Shown piece after piece: positions 21,531 to 32,890 of a stretch of DNA of 64,000 bases; the first letter of the stretch is position 1, and every line of letters begins with the position of its first letter. The DNA is from Petaurus breviceps papuanus. Taxonomy: Eukaryota > Chordata > Mammalia > Diprotodontia > Petauridae. The notes beneath the pieces are model-generated. The model had not been told where the DNA came from, did not search any database, and saw only the letters and a list, made by a program, of their open reading frames with translations. Location of the stretch: contig JAMXIF010000031.1 in assembly GCA_028583685.1 (NCBI GenBank), positions 8,568,977 to 8,632,976 of the forward strand, in the 5' to 3' direction. The translations under genes were made by a program, and so were the position numbers.

Positions 21531-23109
21531 CCTATTAAACATATTTTCATATTAGTCATGTTGTAAAGAAGAATTAGAATAAGAGAAACCACAAGAAAGA
21601 GAAAAACAAAACAAAAAGAGAGAGGGCAAATAGTATACTTCCATCTGCATTCAGACTCCATAGTTTTTTCTCTAGATATGGATAGCATTTTCCATCATGA
21701 GTCTTTTGGAGTTGTCTTAGATCCTTGCATTACTGAGAAAAGCTACGTCTGTCAAATTAGTCATCACACAATGTGGTTGTTACTGTGTACAGTGTTTTCT
21801 CGTTTCTGCTCATTTTACTCAGCATCAGTTCATGTAATGCTTCCCGGATTTTTCTGGAGTCATTTCTTATAGCACAAGAGTATTCCATTACATTCATATA
21901 CCACAACTCGTTCCCCAGTTGATGGGCATCCCTTCAATTTCCAATTCTTGGCCACCACAAAAAGAGCTGCTATAAATATATTTGTATATGTGGGTCTCTT
22001 TCCCCTTTTTCACTATCTCTTTGAGATACAGACCTAGAAGTGGTATTGCTGGATCAAAGGGTATGCACATTTTATAACCCTATGGGCATAGTTCCAAATT
22101 GCTCTCCAGAACGACTGGATCCAGAACAGCCCAAACTATTTATATCAACAGTTTGCAACTTTACCAACAATGAATTAGTTTTCACTTTTTGACACATATT
22201 CTCTAGCATTCATAATTTTCCATTTTTATCATGTTAGCCAATCTGATAGGTGTGATGTGGCACCTAAGAGTTGTTTTGATTTGCATCTCTCTAATCAGTA
22301 GTGATTTAGAGCATTTTTTCATATGGCTACAGATACCTTTAATTTCTTCCTCTGAAAACTGCCTGTTCATATCCTTTGACCATTTATCAATTAGGGAATG
22401 ACTCATATTCTTATAAATTTGACTCAGTTCTCTCTGTATTTGAGAAATGAAGCCTTTATCAGAGACACTGGTTATAAAATTTTTTTTACCAATTTTCTGC
22501 TTCCGTCTTAATCTTGGTTGCATTGTCTTTATTTGTGCAAAAACTTTTCAATTTAATGTAATCAAAATTATCCATTTTGCATTTCATAATGTTCTCTATC
22601 TCTGTTTCATCATAAATTCTTCCATTATCCATAAATATGACAGGTAAACAATGCCTGCTCTCCCAGTTTTCTTATAGTATCAGCCTTTATATCTAAATCA
22701 TGTACCCATTTTGACTTTATTTTGGTATACAGTGTCAGATGTTGGTCTATGCCCAGTTTCTGCCATACTATTTTCCAATCAGTTTTTGTTAAGTATAGAG
22801 TTCTTATCCCAGAAACTAGGGTCTTTGGGTTTATCAAATAGAAGATTACTATAGTCATTGACTACTTGCTGTATCTTGTGTACCTAACCTATTCCACTGA
22901 TCCACCACTCTGTTTCTTAGCCAGTACCAAGTAGTTTTGATGATTGCTACTTTATGATACAATTTAAGATCTGGTATGGCTAGGCCACCTTCCTTGCATT
23001 TCTTTTCATTAATTCCCTTGATTTTCTGGGCCCTTTATTCTTCCAGATGAATTTTTGTTATTATTTTTTCTAGCTCTATAGAATAATTTCTGATAGCTTG
23101 ATTGGTATG
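21531..23109 (-). mobile_element. Marsupial L1, ORF2 C-terminal region and partial 3' UTR, antisense
   Basis: The minus-strand frame at 22203-22523 carries the L1 ORF2 C-terminal hallmark (MKKCSKSLLIREMQIKTT) after MSHSLIDKWSKDMNRQFSEEE. Toward 21531 the 3' UTR reads, in plus, 'gtcatcacacaatgtggttg' and 'cctattaaacatattttcat'. It then stops abruptly where the NUDT15 retrocopy begins, about 150-170 bases short of the L1 end seen at 19965-20225. It is 5'-truncated at about 23109 (cttgattggtatg). The ORF2 frame is decayed. Confidence 0.9.
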
Positions 23110-23290
23110 ACTTAACTTTGCTTGCATTTATGCTGTATACATTTGAACATGTACTTGTTGTCTTCCCCATTAGAATGTAAACCAGAAGGGACCTTTGCCA
23201 GAAGGGGCTATTTCATTATTTATATTTGTATTCCTGGTGCCTAGCATAGTGTCTGGCACCTAGAAGATGCTTAATAAATACTTGGGTGAT
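23110..23290 (+). mobile_element. L2 3' end, sense
   Basis: Sense tail: 'attagaatgtaaaccagaag', 'tgtattcctggtgcctagca', 'agatgcttaataaatacttg'. Confidence 0.75.
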
Positions 23291-23390
23291 AGATAAAGCT
23301 GGAGAGCTTCAAGAGAAGGGAAACCAAGAGAGTGAAGAGTTTCCCAATCATGCCACACAGATCATGTGAAGAATTGGGAATGTTGAACCA

Positions 23391-23660
23391 TGAGAAGAAA
23401 TGCCATAACTATTTGTCTTCAAGTATTCCGGCAGCTGTTATTTGAAAGGGTTAGACTTGATCTATTTGTCCCCAGAAGGCAGAACTGTGAGCAATGGGTA
23501 GAAGCTGCAAAGAGGCAAATTGAGGCTTTGTGTAAGGAGAAATTTCCAAATAATTAGAGCTCTTCAAGAATGGAATGGGATGCCTCGGGCAATCACAGAC
23601 TTGACTGGTGGTCTTCAAGCAAAGACTGGAAAATTATTTGTCACGTATGTAGTAGAACTG
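23391..23660 (+). mobile_element. L3/CR1-clade LINE 3' region, sense
   Basis: Ordered L3 blocks: 'tttgtcttcaagtattccgg', 'gggttagacttgatctattt', 'agaaggcagaactgtgagca', 'aataattagagctcttcaag', 'gaatggaatgggatgcctcg', 'ggtcttcaagcaaagactgg'. The reading frame here is a decayed, LINE-derived frame. Confidence 0.8.
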
Positions 23661-23718
23661 AATGTAGTAGATGAAGTATATAAAGAAGAAGACTGTGCTG
23701 GAAGAAGGGACAAGATTT

Positions 23719-24120
23719 TCAGGGCTTTGGAAGTGCAGTTCTCAAGATAGCCCAAAGAGGGGAGGTTATTAAACACCTGGAAAACATCAAGGACATTATT
23801 ACTGCTATTGAGACAATAGCAGTAACTACCAACCACATATACTTTACCATTTCCATAAAATCTTTATGAGAATAATCTGCAACCATAACCAGATCATCTT
23901 TGTCAGAGGCATGAGAAGGAAGTAGGTTGGATTTTTCAAGTGATGTTTGTCCACAGATCACATCATTATAGTCACACAGTTGACTGAAAGTAACAGAGAA
24001 TTCAACATCCCTCTGTTTAAACCCCATTTCATTCTGTGCAAAACACCACTTTAAATGGTCTCTTTCAACAAGAGGGCTCTCATATACTTGCTAAAAAATC
24101 TTGAAAGATTCTTTGAAAGA
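23719..24120 (-). pseudogene. Exon-like minus-strand segment, unidentified
   Basis: On the minus strand a polypyrimidine run plus AG (ttatctctgttttag) ends at 24121. The next 273 bases (24120 to 23848) form 91 codons ending at a donor-like GAAATG|gtaaag, in phase 0 on both sides. The translation looks like real protein: SFKESFKIF, one in-frame TAG (24091-24093), then blocks QVYESPLVERDHLKWCFAQN and DDLVMVADYSHKDFMEM. If the donor is ignored, the frame runs on through a hydrophobic stretch (MWLVVTAIVSIAVIMSLMF) to a stop at 23719. No family recognised. It may be a decayed host exon or part of an unknown retrocopy. Confidence 0.3.
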
Positions 24121-24284
24121 CTAAAACAGAGATAACTTTGTTCAACAATGATTTGATAAAATAAGGAATAAAAACAAGGAGACTATATTTCCTAAAGGTA
24201 TTTACTGCTGTCTTGGAGAATTTCCAGTGGAGCCCAAATGGAAGAAGACTTTCCCTTAGATAACAAGGTGCCCCAGAGGCTGTA

Positions 24285-24780
24285 ATTCCCCGGTGGCATT
24301 ATTGTGCTATTAAGAAATGACAATGAGGGTGATTTCAGAAAGACGTGGCAAGACCTATGTTAACTGATGCTGAGTAAAGTTAGAAGAACCAGGAGAGCAT
24401 TTTGCACAGTACTAGCAACGTTGTAATGATGATCAGCTGTGAAAGATTTGGCTACTCTGATCAGTAGAGTGATCCAAGACAGTTTCAAAGGACTTATGAT
24501 GAAAAAAAAAGTAATTCACCTCCACAGAGAGAACCAATGAACTCTGAGTGCTAATTGAAGTATGCTTTTCTTTCTTGCTTTATTTTTTTAATCATACGAT
24601 TAATATTATATGCTTTATTTTTTAATTATACAACTAATATTATATGCTTTGCATGATTTCAAAGGTATAATTGATATTTTGTTTTCCTTCTCAGAGGGTG
24701 GGGGATGTGTGGGAGGGAGGGAATTTAGAACTTAACATTTAAAAAGAAAAGAATATGGAAAATAAACAATATTTTAAAAA
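24285..24780 (+). mobile_element. Marsupial L1 3' end, sense
   Basis: Opens 'cattattgtgctattaagaa', continues 'gggtgatttcagaaagacgt', 'actgatgctgagtaaagtta', then the G-rich 3' UTR block (gagggtgggggatgtgtggg) and 'aataaacaatattttaaaaa' as signal and tail. 5'-truncated, about 0.5 kb. Confidence 0.85.
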
Positions 24781-24899
24781 ACCCTATATCTTCTCAAGCA
24801 TGTAACACAGTGCTTTCTGCACAGTGGGTTTTTAATAAAAACTTAATTGTATAAAATTTAATAAATTTAATTTTTAAAATGCTATCCTCACCTTGGCAC

Positions 24900-25500
24900 T
24901 TAAAATCTTCCAAAATTAGAGCTCAAACTACCTTTCTATATTTTTTGACATTACTCCCATTCTTGCATTTAGTGTTCTGACTCAAACTGTTCCCTGAACT
25001 TGACTCTGCAGTCATGCAAATTATCCTTTACCCTCCTCAACTCCCCTTCTCAATTCAATTTAGAAAGCTTTTATTCAGGACATACTATGTGTCAAGCACA
25101 AAGGAAAACAAAACAGTCCTTGTCCTCAAGGAGCTTTCATTCTACTACAGAGAAACCAATTTCAGGAGGGTGGAGTAGTGGGGAGAACAGAGAGAATATG
25201 GGGAAATCAGAAAAGGTCTCCTGTAGGAAAATGACACATGAGTTTCAAATAAAGCTAGGGCTTCTATTAGGTGGCACTAAGGAAGTAGAATATTTTAGGC
25301 ATGGAGGTTAATCTGGGCAAAGGCAAAGACATGAGAGAGGGTTTGATGTATATGGGAAATAGTAGCAGACTCATGCATAAGAGGCAGAAATGTGTGATCA
25401 GTCTAGATCAGGAGGAGCCACATTATAAAGGACTTAACTACCAGACAGAGAAATCTGTAATTTTTTTCACCGGAGACAAGAAAGAAACATCTTGAACAGT
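24900..25500. mobile_element. L2 fragments, sense then antisense
   Basis: About 24900-25050 reads as sense L2 (ctgttccctgaacttgactc). From about 25055 the orientation reverses (aaagcttttattcaggacat, tgtcctcaaggagctttcat, aggtctcctgtaggaaaatg, aaaggcaaagacatgagaga). They are two insertions or one inverted piece. Confidence 0.6.
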
Positions 25501-25504
25501 GGAG

Positions 25505-25805
25505 TAATGGAGCAGACTAAAATTGTTGGACCAATTTATAGCTTCATCAGCAGTGTACCTGTTTTCCCATAGCCCCTCCAACATTTGTCCTTTTTCTCTT
25601 TTATCCCTTTTGTCTATCTGATAGGTATGGTCCAGAACCTCAAAGTTGTTTTAATTTGCATTTCTCTAATTATTTGTGGCATAAGATTTTTTAAAAAATG
25701 ATTCTTAACAACTTGGGTTTTTTTCTTCTTTGTATCCTTTGAGCAATTATCTATTTGGGAATGACTTTTGATCTTATAAATTTGAATCAGTTCCTTATAC
25801 TGGAT
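25505..25805 (-). mobile_element. L1 ORF2 3' fragment, antisense
   Basis: Matches the 22120-22440 part of the better L1: 'tttgtctatctgataggtat', 'ttaatttgcatttctctaat', 'gagcaattatctatttggga', 'cttataaatttgaatcagtt'. More decayed, no frame left. Confidence 0.75.
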
Positions 25806-26621
25806 AATGGGTGTAATAAGGACCTTAGTGGAGTTTTAAGCTTCAAAAGCTTGAATACTAAACGAGTTTTAGTTTAAAAGTAGTTTAAATTTAGGTTAAA
25901 ATTTTAAATAGCTTTAAAAATACTCTTTATTTAAGTTTCAATGTCTTAAAATTTCCCTAAGACTTTTAGAATATTTTCTATATCTTGGAGATGATTACAT
26001 TTGTCACAGAAAATTATTACAAAGATTTTTTTTTCCTAGTTACACAGATAATTTGGGGGCTAGATTTCAGCTGGAAAGGAAGGCCATGAACTAGTTGTTG
26101 AACTCTTTGAGAAAGGCGAGAGGGATCTGGGAGGCAGTAGATAAATGCTCTGAGGCTATGATAAGGTGATAAATGTATGGAATGGCTCTTGAAGGAAAAG
26201 ATGTTGCTGAGTGATGGTGGAAAGGGACTAGTAAGAAGGAACAAGGAACAAGGTCTAGTCTGAATCCTGGCCCAGTGTGTGGAGGCTTCCAATCAGAGGA
26301 ACTCCCAAAATGAACAGGATGACCAGGGTTTCAGTGTCTTCTGAAGAGAACTCTATTTCTGTGATTGCAAAAATATGGAAAGAACATGAGAGGAAGAGGT
26401 CTAAGCTTAAGGACACTTTGTTAAGAATGGAACAGGGTTCACTGGGGCCAATGAATAGGGATGACATATAGTCATAAAGAGACATAGTTTGGGTAAGGAT
26501 GAAGGGGTCAGGGAGTGGCTAACATCCCAACCAGACAGCTGTGGAAATTTCTATTATGACACAGTTAATTAGATCTGTCTTCTACTATTTTTCTGATTCT
26601 GGTTGAAGATTGGTAAAAGGC
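25806..26621. other. AT-rich, then unassigned
   Basis: 25806-26040 is AT-rich with repeated 'gttttagtttaaa'-like words. 26050-26560 has moderate complexity, overlapping minus-strand frames and no recognisable family; it might be old L2. Confidence 0.35.
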
Positions 26622-26776
26622 TTTTTTTTTGGTCTTTTTGGAGGGCAGGGCAATTGGGGTTAAGTGACTTGCTCAAGGTCACACGGCTAAGTGTTAAGTG
26701 TCTGATGCTGGATTTGAACTCAGGTTCTCCTGACTTCAAGACCAGTTCTCTATTCACTGTGCCATCTAGCCACCCC
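26622..26776 (-). mobile_element. tRNA-derived SINE, antisense
   Basis: Inverted T-rich tail, then 'aattggggttaagtgacttg', 'caaggtcacacggctaagtg', 'atttgaactcaggttctcct' and head 'ctgtgccatctagccacccc'. Flanks share 'aaggc' (26617-26621 and 26779-26783), part of an eroded target-site duplication. Confidence 0.85.
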
Positions 26777-27732
26777 AGAAGGCATTTCTTTTTAAACCCT
26801 CCTAATCTGTGCTTGAAAGATTGAGTGAAAATGTAGTAGAGGGTGCCAGTTGTTGAGTTCATGGTGAAAACTACTTTCATACTTTTAATGTCAGAGTCTA
26901 GCCGACAAAATACAGTGCTGACAGGGGGGTGGGACAGGTAAAATTTCTTTCCTGCTCTCCATACCCCAACTCCTAAGATGACCGTAATTCATTTCTCAGA
27001 TGACAGTGGTCTCTTGTATTAAACCAAGCCCTGTGATCTGGTAGTGATTGGCTAGTATGGGCCAAGTAGGAAAGGAGAAAACCAGGAGAGGTGAGTTGTG
27101 GCAGCCTGTCTGGTCCTGTTTGATCCAGGCCCCTTAGGTCCCTTCCAGGGCTAGGTTTGCTAAAGCCAGTCCTTTACCCTGGCTTGAGCTGGTGCTACTC
27201 TTGAGTTCCCTGGTAAGGGATCCTGTTATGCAGCCTGTCAGAGGAACCGTGACTGTTACCCAGGACCAAATCAGGTCATTCCATCATGCATTGTACTTTT
27301 CCTTCTCCTAGCCTAATATTTTCCTAGGAGCATGCTCTCTTGAATCTTATCCTTTGATGAGGGTAGGGTCACTTCTTACTCCCCTGGGCTATCTGGTATC
27401 CGTGTGTCTGGAGATCTTCCAAAAAAAAACAAAAACTGGTTATACAAAAAGCAAGATGAAATTATTGAATTGTTAGTGTTACTGTGCTCATCAGCTTTTA
27501 TTTGAATGTTCACTGGACCATATCAATTCTGGAGATGGCTTTCTTCTAGCCCTAGAAGATCATGGAGTATTGGAGGGCTCTGACCTGGGAGTGGGACAAA
27601 AGGGAGCTTGCTTGACAAGGACCCGAGCTTGGGCCTGATGGTGCTTCTCTTAGGTCCTTCCATAAAAATTACATACTTTATTTATTTATTAAGCAAGCAT
27701 GCCAACTAATTTAGGGCCGTGTCATTCCAGTT
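26777..27732. other. Unassigned stretch
   Basis: No repeat family or exon recognised over about 0.95 kb. Confidence 0.4.
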
Positions 27733-27965
27733 CATGCAAAGCAGCGAAGTGAATAGAGCACTGGATATAGAATCAGGACCTGAGTTCACATCCTGCTATG
27801 AGACCCTGGGCAAGTCACTTAACCATTTGCTTAAGTTTCCTCGTCTGGAAAATGAGAATAACACCTACCTCCCAGGATTGTGGAAAGGATCAAATGAGAT
27901 AACATGGGAAGTGCTTTGAAAACCGAAAAGTGCGATATAAATGCTAGCTATTGTTTATTATCATT
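27733..27965 (+). mobile_element. CORE-SINE (MIR/THER-like), sense
   Basis: Head 'gcactggatatagaatcagg', B-box-side 'cctgagttcacatcctgcta', core 'tgggcaagtcacttaaccat', 'ggatcaaatgagataacatg', tail 'aagtgcgatataaatgctag'. Full length, moderately diverged. Confidence 0.85.
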
Positions 27966-27984
27966 ATTCTTAGTTTTATGTATG

Positions 27985-28625
27985 GGGTCCCTGGAGTGAC
28001 CTTGTATTGCCCATAGCATAAAAGTCCACATTCCTTGCCCTGACCCTCTAGCCTTGCCCCATTTCCCCCACCCCCTGCCCAATCTGAGACCTTTACTCTG
28101 CAGACTGACCTCATTCTTCTTCAAATCTAGAATCAAGAAGTCTTAAAATATTAGGGATGTGAGATACCTCAGAAATCATCTAATCTGGCTTCTTTATTAC
28201 CTGCCCTGTCAGGGCCTTTTCTATCCATTTGCCCATGTTTCACATCCTCTCATACTTGAACAACTCTTCTTCCTCCTCTCTATCTATTTTGGGACAGTTA
28301 GGTGGAGCAGTGGATAGAGCAGAAGACCTAAGTTCAAATTCAGTTACTCGCTCAGATACTTACCGGCTGTGTGATCCTGGGCAAGTCACTTAACTTGTTT
28401 GCCTCAACTGTAAAATGAGGATACTAATAGCACTTATCTCTCTGTGTTGTTACGAGGATTAAATGAGATAATATTTGTAAAGTACTTTAGCACGCAGTAG
28501 GTGCTGTACAGATGCTTATTTCCATCCCCCTTAAACCATATCAAGACACACTTAAAGGTCCTACTCAATTCCCACTTTCTCCAGACAGGCTCTTCTAATA
28601 ACGCATCTGAAATGGTTGATGAATG
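27985..28625 (+). mobile_element. Sense L2 pieces with a SINE between them
   Basis: L2: about 27985-28140 (aaagtccacattccttgccc) and about 28523-28625 (gtcctactcaattcccactt, ccagacaggctcttctaata). Between them, 28290-28522 is a full sense CORE-SINE (gggacagttaggtggagcag, ggctgtgtgatcctgggcaa, gtaggtgctgtacagatgct). 28141-28289 is unassigned. Confidence 0.65.
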
Positions 28626-28824
28626 AATTGTTCTATGTGAAATGAAGTTTTTAACTATTATTGATAGAAATCTTTCTGAGATATATAATGTATGCATGTA
28701 TGCATATCCCTGCATTATTTGAAGCATGCTTACTGGATGTGGATTTTCTTCATGATTGGCCTATATTGATGACTATATGGAGTTGTTGGACCTTTTGCCA
28801 TGCACCCAGTACAATGTAGAGAAC

Positions 28825-29100
28825 GTCTAGAAAGCACCTACAATGAGCAAAGCATCCTGTTAGCCTTCGGAGGAGACGGAAGATTAAGTAACCTGTAGTC
28901 TCTGCCATTCAGGAGCCCTCTGTCTAGTAGGGAGTTAGGACAGCAGCACAGAGAGTTATAATATACAATATTATATAATAAATGCAGCAAAGAGCTAACA
29001 CAACAAATTCTATAACCACAGAAGACTTTCTGGAGGAGGTGACATTTGAGTTTCAAAGACGAGTAAATTCACTAGGCAAAAGCGGATTAGGATAGGCAGG
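28825..29100 (-). mobile_element. L2 3' region, antisense
   Basis: Inverted tail 'tacaatgagcaaagcatcct', then 'ctgccattcaggagccctct', 'gactttctggaggaggtgac', 'atttgagtttcaaagacgag'. Confidence 0.65.
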
Positions 29101-30739
29101 CTTTCCAGGAATGGGACTGAATTTTCACTTTCCAGTAAGTTGCTTGGAGTCCTCCTACCACATCTTCCCTTCCCCCTCTCTCTCTCTCTCACTTTACAGC
29201 CTCAATCTGATTTCCATTGTAATTCATTATAACAGAGGAAGAAAGGAATGGGAAAATAAATTAAACAAGTTTAGTAAATTAGTAACTTTAATTTACTTAA
29301 GTCAATAGACTACCTTGAGGGTATCTCTGTACCTTGCTGGGAAGTAAAGTGCATGAGCTTTGTGACAGCTCTTTTGTTCATCACTCAGATCCCTCTCCAC
29401 ACCACCACCTCCCCTTACTTCCAGGTCACCATGTAACCAGCAGTGTTATTTGGTGGTTGAGGAAGCTGGAAGCCTGACCACCAGAAAATTAGAAGCTATC
29501 CGTGATTTGAATTTCTTTTTAATTGTTCCAGAAAAGCACAAAGCAGCCATACAGCTTTCAGCTCTGAAATGTTCCTGCAACATCATTAAGTTGATGGTGA
29601 TTGCCTACAGCCACCACATATGAAAGGGAGTAAAAATACTTGGGGTGGGGGAAAAGTAGATCCTATCAGTGAGCCAGCTGAGGAGACCAACTGGCTGAGC
29701 TGTTCACGAAAGAGGTTGAGCCAAAAGGGAGAGGGGAACCACAGAGGATGTGCTGGCAGCACAGCTTCTGAGGTCTGACAGGTACTCTCTCAGGTCTATG
29801 AAATCTCCTTTGAGGTGTCTGGATTGGGGCCTGTTGGGCCTTAGGCTTGGTGATGAGTTATAAGCTTTGGAGGGCTGGACTTTTGAGAAATAATAGCTCC
29901 CCTTTAAGTCTTTTGGGTTAACAATGGACTTTCCCACCACCACCTGGTTAGGTCAAGAGTGAAAGGCTCTTTATTCCCATTTTGTCTATGAGGAAATAGA
30001 GGCTCCTATAAAAAGTTCCATTTCAAGGGGAGGCTGACAGAGGGTCCCTACCCCAAAGTAAAACTCTCACTGCTAGTACCTAATCCTCCAAGCCTAAAAT
30101 CCTAAAATCAGGAATCCCCCATTTCAAAAGTCAAAGCCCCTGAGTGTGGGTCACTCCTTAAGTAGTTATCAGCTAAAAACTGAGGTCTCAATTAGCACCT
30201 CAGCAGGTATTAACCATTAACCAACAGGAAGCTAAGAATAAGAATGAGTCACAGGGCAGGTGGTCAGGGTGAGAAGAATGACTCAGGGAGTGGGAGGGGG
30301 TATTCCCTGAGGGAGGACCAGGGTGCTAATGAGGGAGGTGGGAAGGTGTCCTTGTCAAAGTACTTCCTTTACATTTTGGGCTCCAAGTTTGGCTCAGGTC
30401 CTTGGGCTGCTCAGGTGCACTAATTGGGTAAAAAGTAAACCAGTCTCAGTAGAGATCCCTGTCTGACAATGAGTGGTTCCTTTCAAATCAAATTCCCAAA
30501 ACATAGTGTCATTCATAAGCCCAGTATTATTCAGAACACTCACATGACCCTTGCCATGTAATGTCTTGAATTGTTTGTTGTGTCTGTCTCCTCTACCCAA
30601 CCAGATTGTAATCCCTCATCAGGTCAGGAAGGACCATGGGCTTATTAGTATGATAGAGTAGAAAACAGACTTTATATAGGATGTGTCATTAATCATTAAT
30701 ATATCAATAATAACCATGCAAGGATAATACTATGGGAGG
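29101..30739. other. Long unassigned interval
   Basis: No clear LINE or SINE. 29640-30420 has a different texture: purine-rich blocks around 'gggagtgggagggggtattc', a 'tataaaa' at 30007-30013 and a 'ctctttattccc' at 29969-29980. An old LTR-like fossil is possible, but I see no terminal repeats and do not call one. Confidence 0.3.
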
Positions 30740-31440
30740 TATAATCTAGCTCATTTGGTTCATAATGATAATATCATGCATATATCATCTCACCTGATGT
30801 TCTTGAAATCCCCGATTAGTCTCATGCCCATATTACAGACGAGGAAACTGAGACTCATAGAGATTAAAAGGCATGTTCATAGTCACACAGTAGTTAGTAG
30901 ACTCAGCAAAGTGTAGGTAATAAAGAGTCAAATTGGAAGTCAAGTGACTTGAATTTGAATCCTGATTTCACCTTCTTAGTTGTGTGACTTTTGGCAGGTC
31001 ACTTTAGAACCAGAGTTCAAATGAGTCAAAAGCCTGGGTGGTGTCTAAAATCTGATAATGCATCATGTTCACGTCCATATCTCCTCCCACCCCCAACTAT
31101 GGAGTCACCTCCTTAAGGACTGCAAGTTTCTGTACTCAGTCCTCACCACAGTTCTGAGCACACAGTAGGTACTTATTTAATGTACTTCAACAATGTCATG
31201 CAAAATATCATGGGCAAAAATGTAGCATTTAGGAATCTAGTGCACCAGATAATTCCTTCCCTATTCACTGAATTTTGCCTTTGGGTGACCCATAACAAAG
31301 TGTTTAGCCTCAGTTTCCCCATTTATAAAATTGAGATAATAACCCCTACCACCCAGGGCTTAATTAATATTTTCAAGGTGCTTTGATATCTACAGATGAA
31401 AGGGGATATAGAGTTACAAAGCATCATCATTATTTGAGAA
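30740..31440. mobile_element. Group of MIR fragments and an L2 tail
   Basis: Antisense MIR at 30740-30905 (cagacgaggaaactgagact), sense MIR at 30930-31010 (gttgtgtgacttttggcagg), sense L2 tail at about 31080-31180 (gcacacagtaggtacttatt) and sense MIR at 31290-31440 (ctcagtttccccatttataa). Confidence 0.6.
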
Positions 31441-31619
31441 TCCATCATTATCATCATTGCTGTCATTCTTAATGATTATTATTATCATCAATAATAACAA
31501 TAATCAGAGGGTTGTTAGAGTATTTTTTTCATGATCTTGGCCCTAGGTATACCCAGAGGGCAATTGAGAATGTAAAGCATCTTCCCATAGTGGCTTAATT
31601 TAACATAAAGTTATATAAA

Positions 31620-31752
31620 CTATGTATATATGCATATGTGTGTATACACACATTCATATAGATGTATATAATTTTAAAATCTCAAACATATATCTCACAT
31701 ATATATATGAGACACACACATTTATATATATATATATATGTATATATATTCA
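31620..31752. repeat. Imperfect (TA)n/(CA)n tract
   Basis: Degenerate tatata, cacaca and catata units over about 130 bases. The Ile/Tyr/His-rich frame on the plus strand is its translation. Confidence 0.9.
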
Positions 31753-32100
31753 TCCTCCATACTGTACCCAGTTTCAGCTTCTGAAAATATCACTTCCATT
31801 GCAGTTTCTGGCAGAAGTACCTTCAATGGTTATATTAAGTCTAGATTGTATGTAGCAGGCATTCAAGGCCCTCTATGACTTTCCACCTCCATGCCTTTGC
31901 CCATGTTATTTCCTCTGGCTGGCATATTTTCCCCTTTTTATCTTTATCATTGTACTCATCCTTCAGGGCCTGAAGGTATCTCTCTGAAACCGTCTTTGCC
32001 ATGAAGTGTCTCTGATTCCTGTCATCTTCCCTCCTGACTCTCATAGACCCTTTTGCATTCTTCTTTTGTATTTTAATACTTCAGTGGATGTGTGATCTCT
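31753..32100 (+). mobile_element. L2 LINE 3' region, sense
   Basis: Starts near 'catcctccatactgtaccca'. Continues 'gcattcaaggccctctatga', 'cctccatgcctttgcccatg', 'catccttcagggcctgaagg'. These blocks belong to the end of L2 ORF2. Confidence 0.75.
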
Positions 32101-32379
32101 ATGGTGGGGGCACTCTCTTTAGCCAGGCAGATTGAAACCCATACAGACCTCTTTGCCCCTTGTAAGTCATGCCCATGTCCTCCCACAATTCCGCTCAAGG
32201 AGTCAGCACAGTGAATATGCTAGGGACCTGTCTTCCTCTGAATCTCTCTTCATTGAATAGGTATTAATACATCCCTCAGATGGTCCATCTGTTATCCCCC
32301 ACTTTCTTTATGTGACAAGTCCACTCCCATTTCAAGTCATACATTTCTTTGATGATATTTTGCATGCTAATTTGTGCAC

Positions 32380-32890
32380 ATAATTCATAGTGAATCTGCT
32401 GCATACTATTCATACCCACTGTGTTTCTTTCCTTTGCCCTTCAGGAGCCCTGAAATGGCCATTACTCAGAGCCTGGTGCTACATGATCTGCAGTCATAGA
32501 GCATAAGTATGATGTTGAGAATATGGACCTTGGTTTCAAGAAGGATTTTAAGGTCATCAAAAGTGATGTGAAATTTCCCACATGAAACCCAGTGTTCTCT
32601 TTTCCTCCAGTTCAGTTCTGGGCTCAGTTCATTGACCATCTTCATTATCTGTACAAGGTAAGTGCATAGACTGATGAGCTCTAAAAGATTGTCTATCCAA
32701 CTACACATCATCGTCCCGACGATACAGTCCTCACCTGCTTGTTTTTTCCTGGATGGATGGTTGGATCAAATTCTGTTGAGTGACTGTAGATCACATTCTG
32801 GAGGCCTTGAAGTGTTCCAGAGCTTGTGGAGAAGTTACCACAATGCCCCCTACAAAGAGGATCACCTGAAATTCCTCACAATCTGAAGAT
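32380..32890 (-). mobile_element. Ancient RTE-type LINE ORF fragment, antisense
   Basis: The minus-strand frame 32466-32711 contains VQIMKMVNELSPELNWRKRE, then HWVSCGKFH and LMLYDCRSC. This resembles the stretch after the reverse transcriptase in RTE-like LINEs, where an 'ELNRRRRAGW...FG' block is followed by 'VLPVLxYGxEtW'. It is clearly different from the BovB copy at 5.8 kb and much older looking. It is a broken fragment, not a host gene. Confidence 0.6.
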
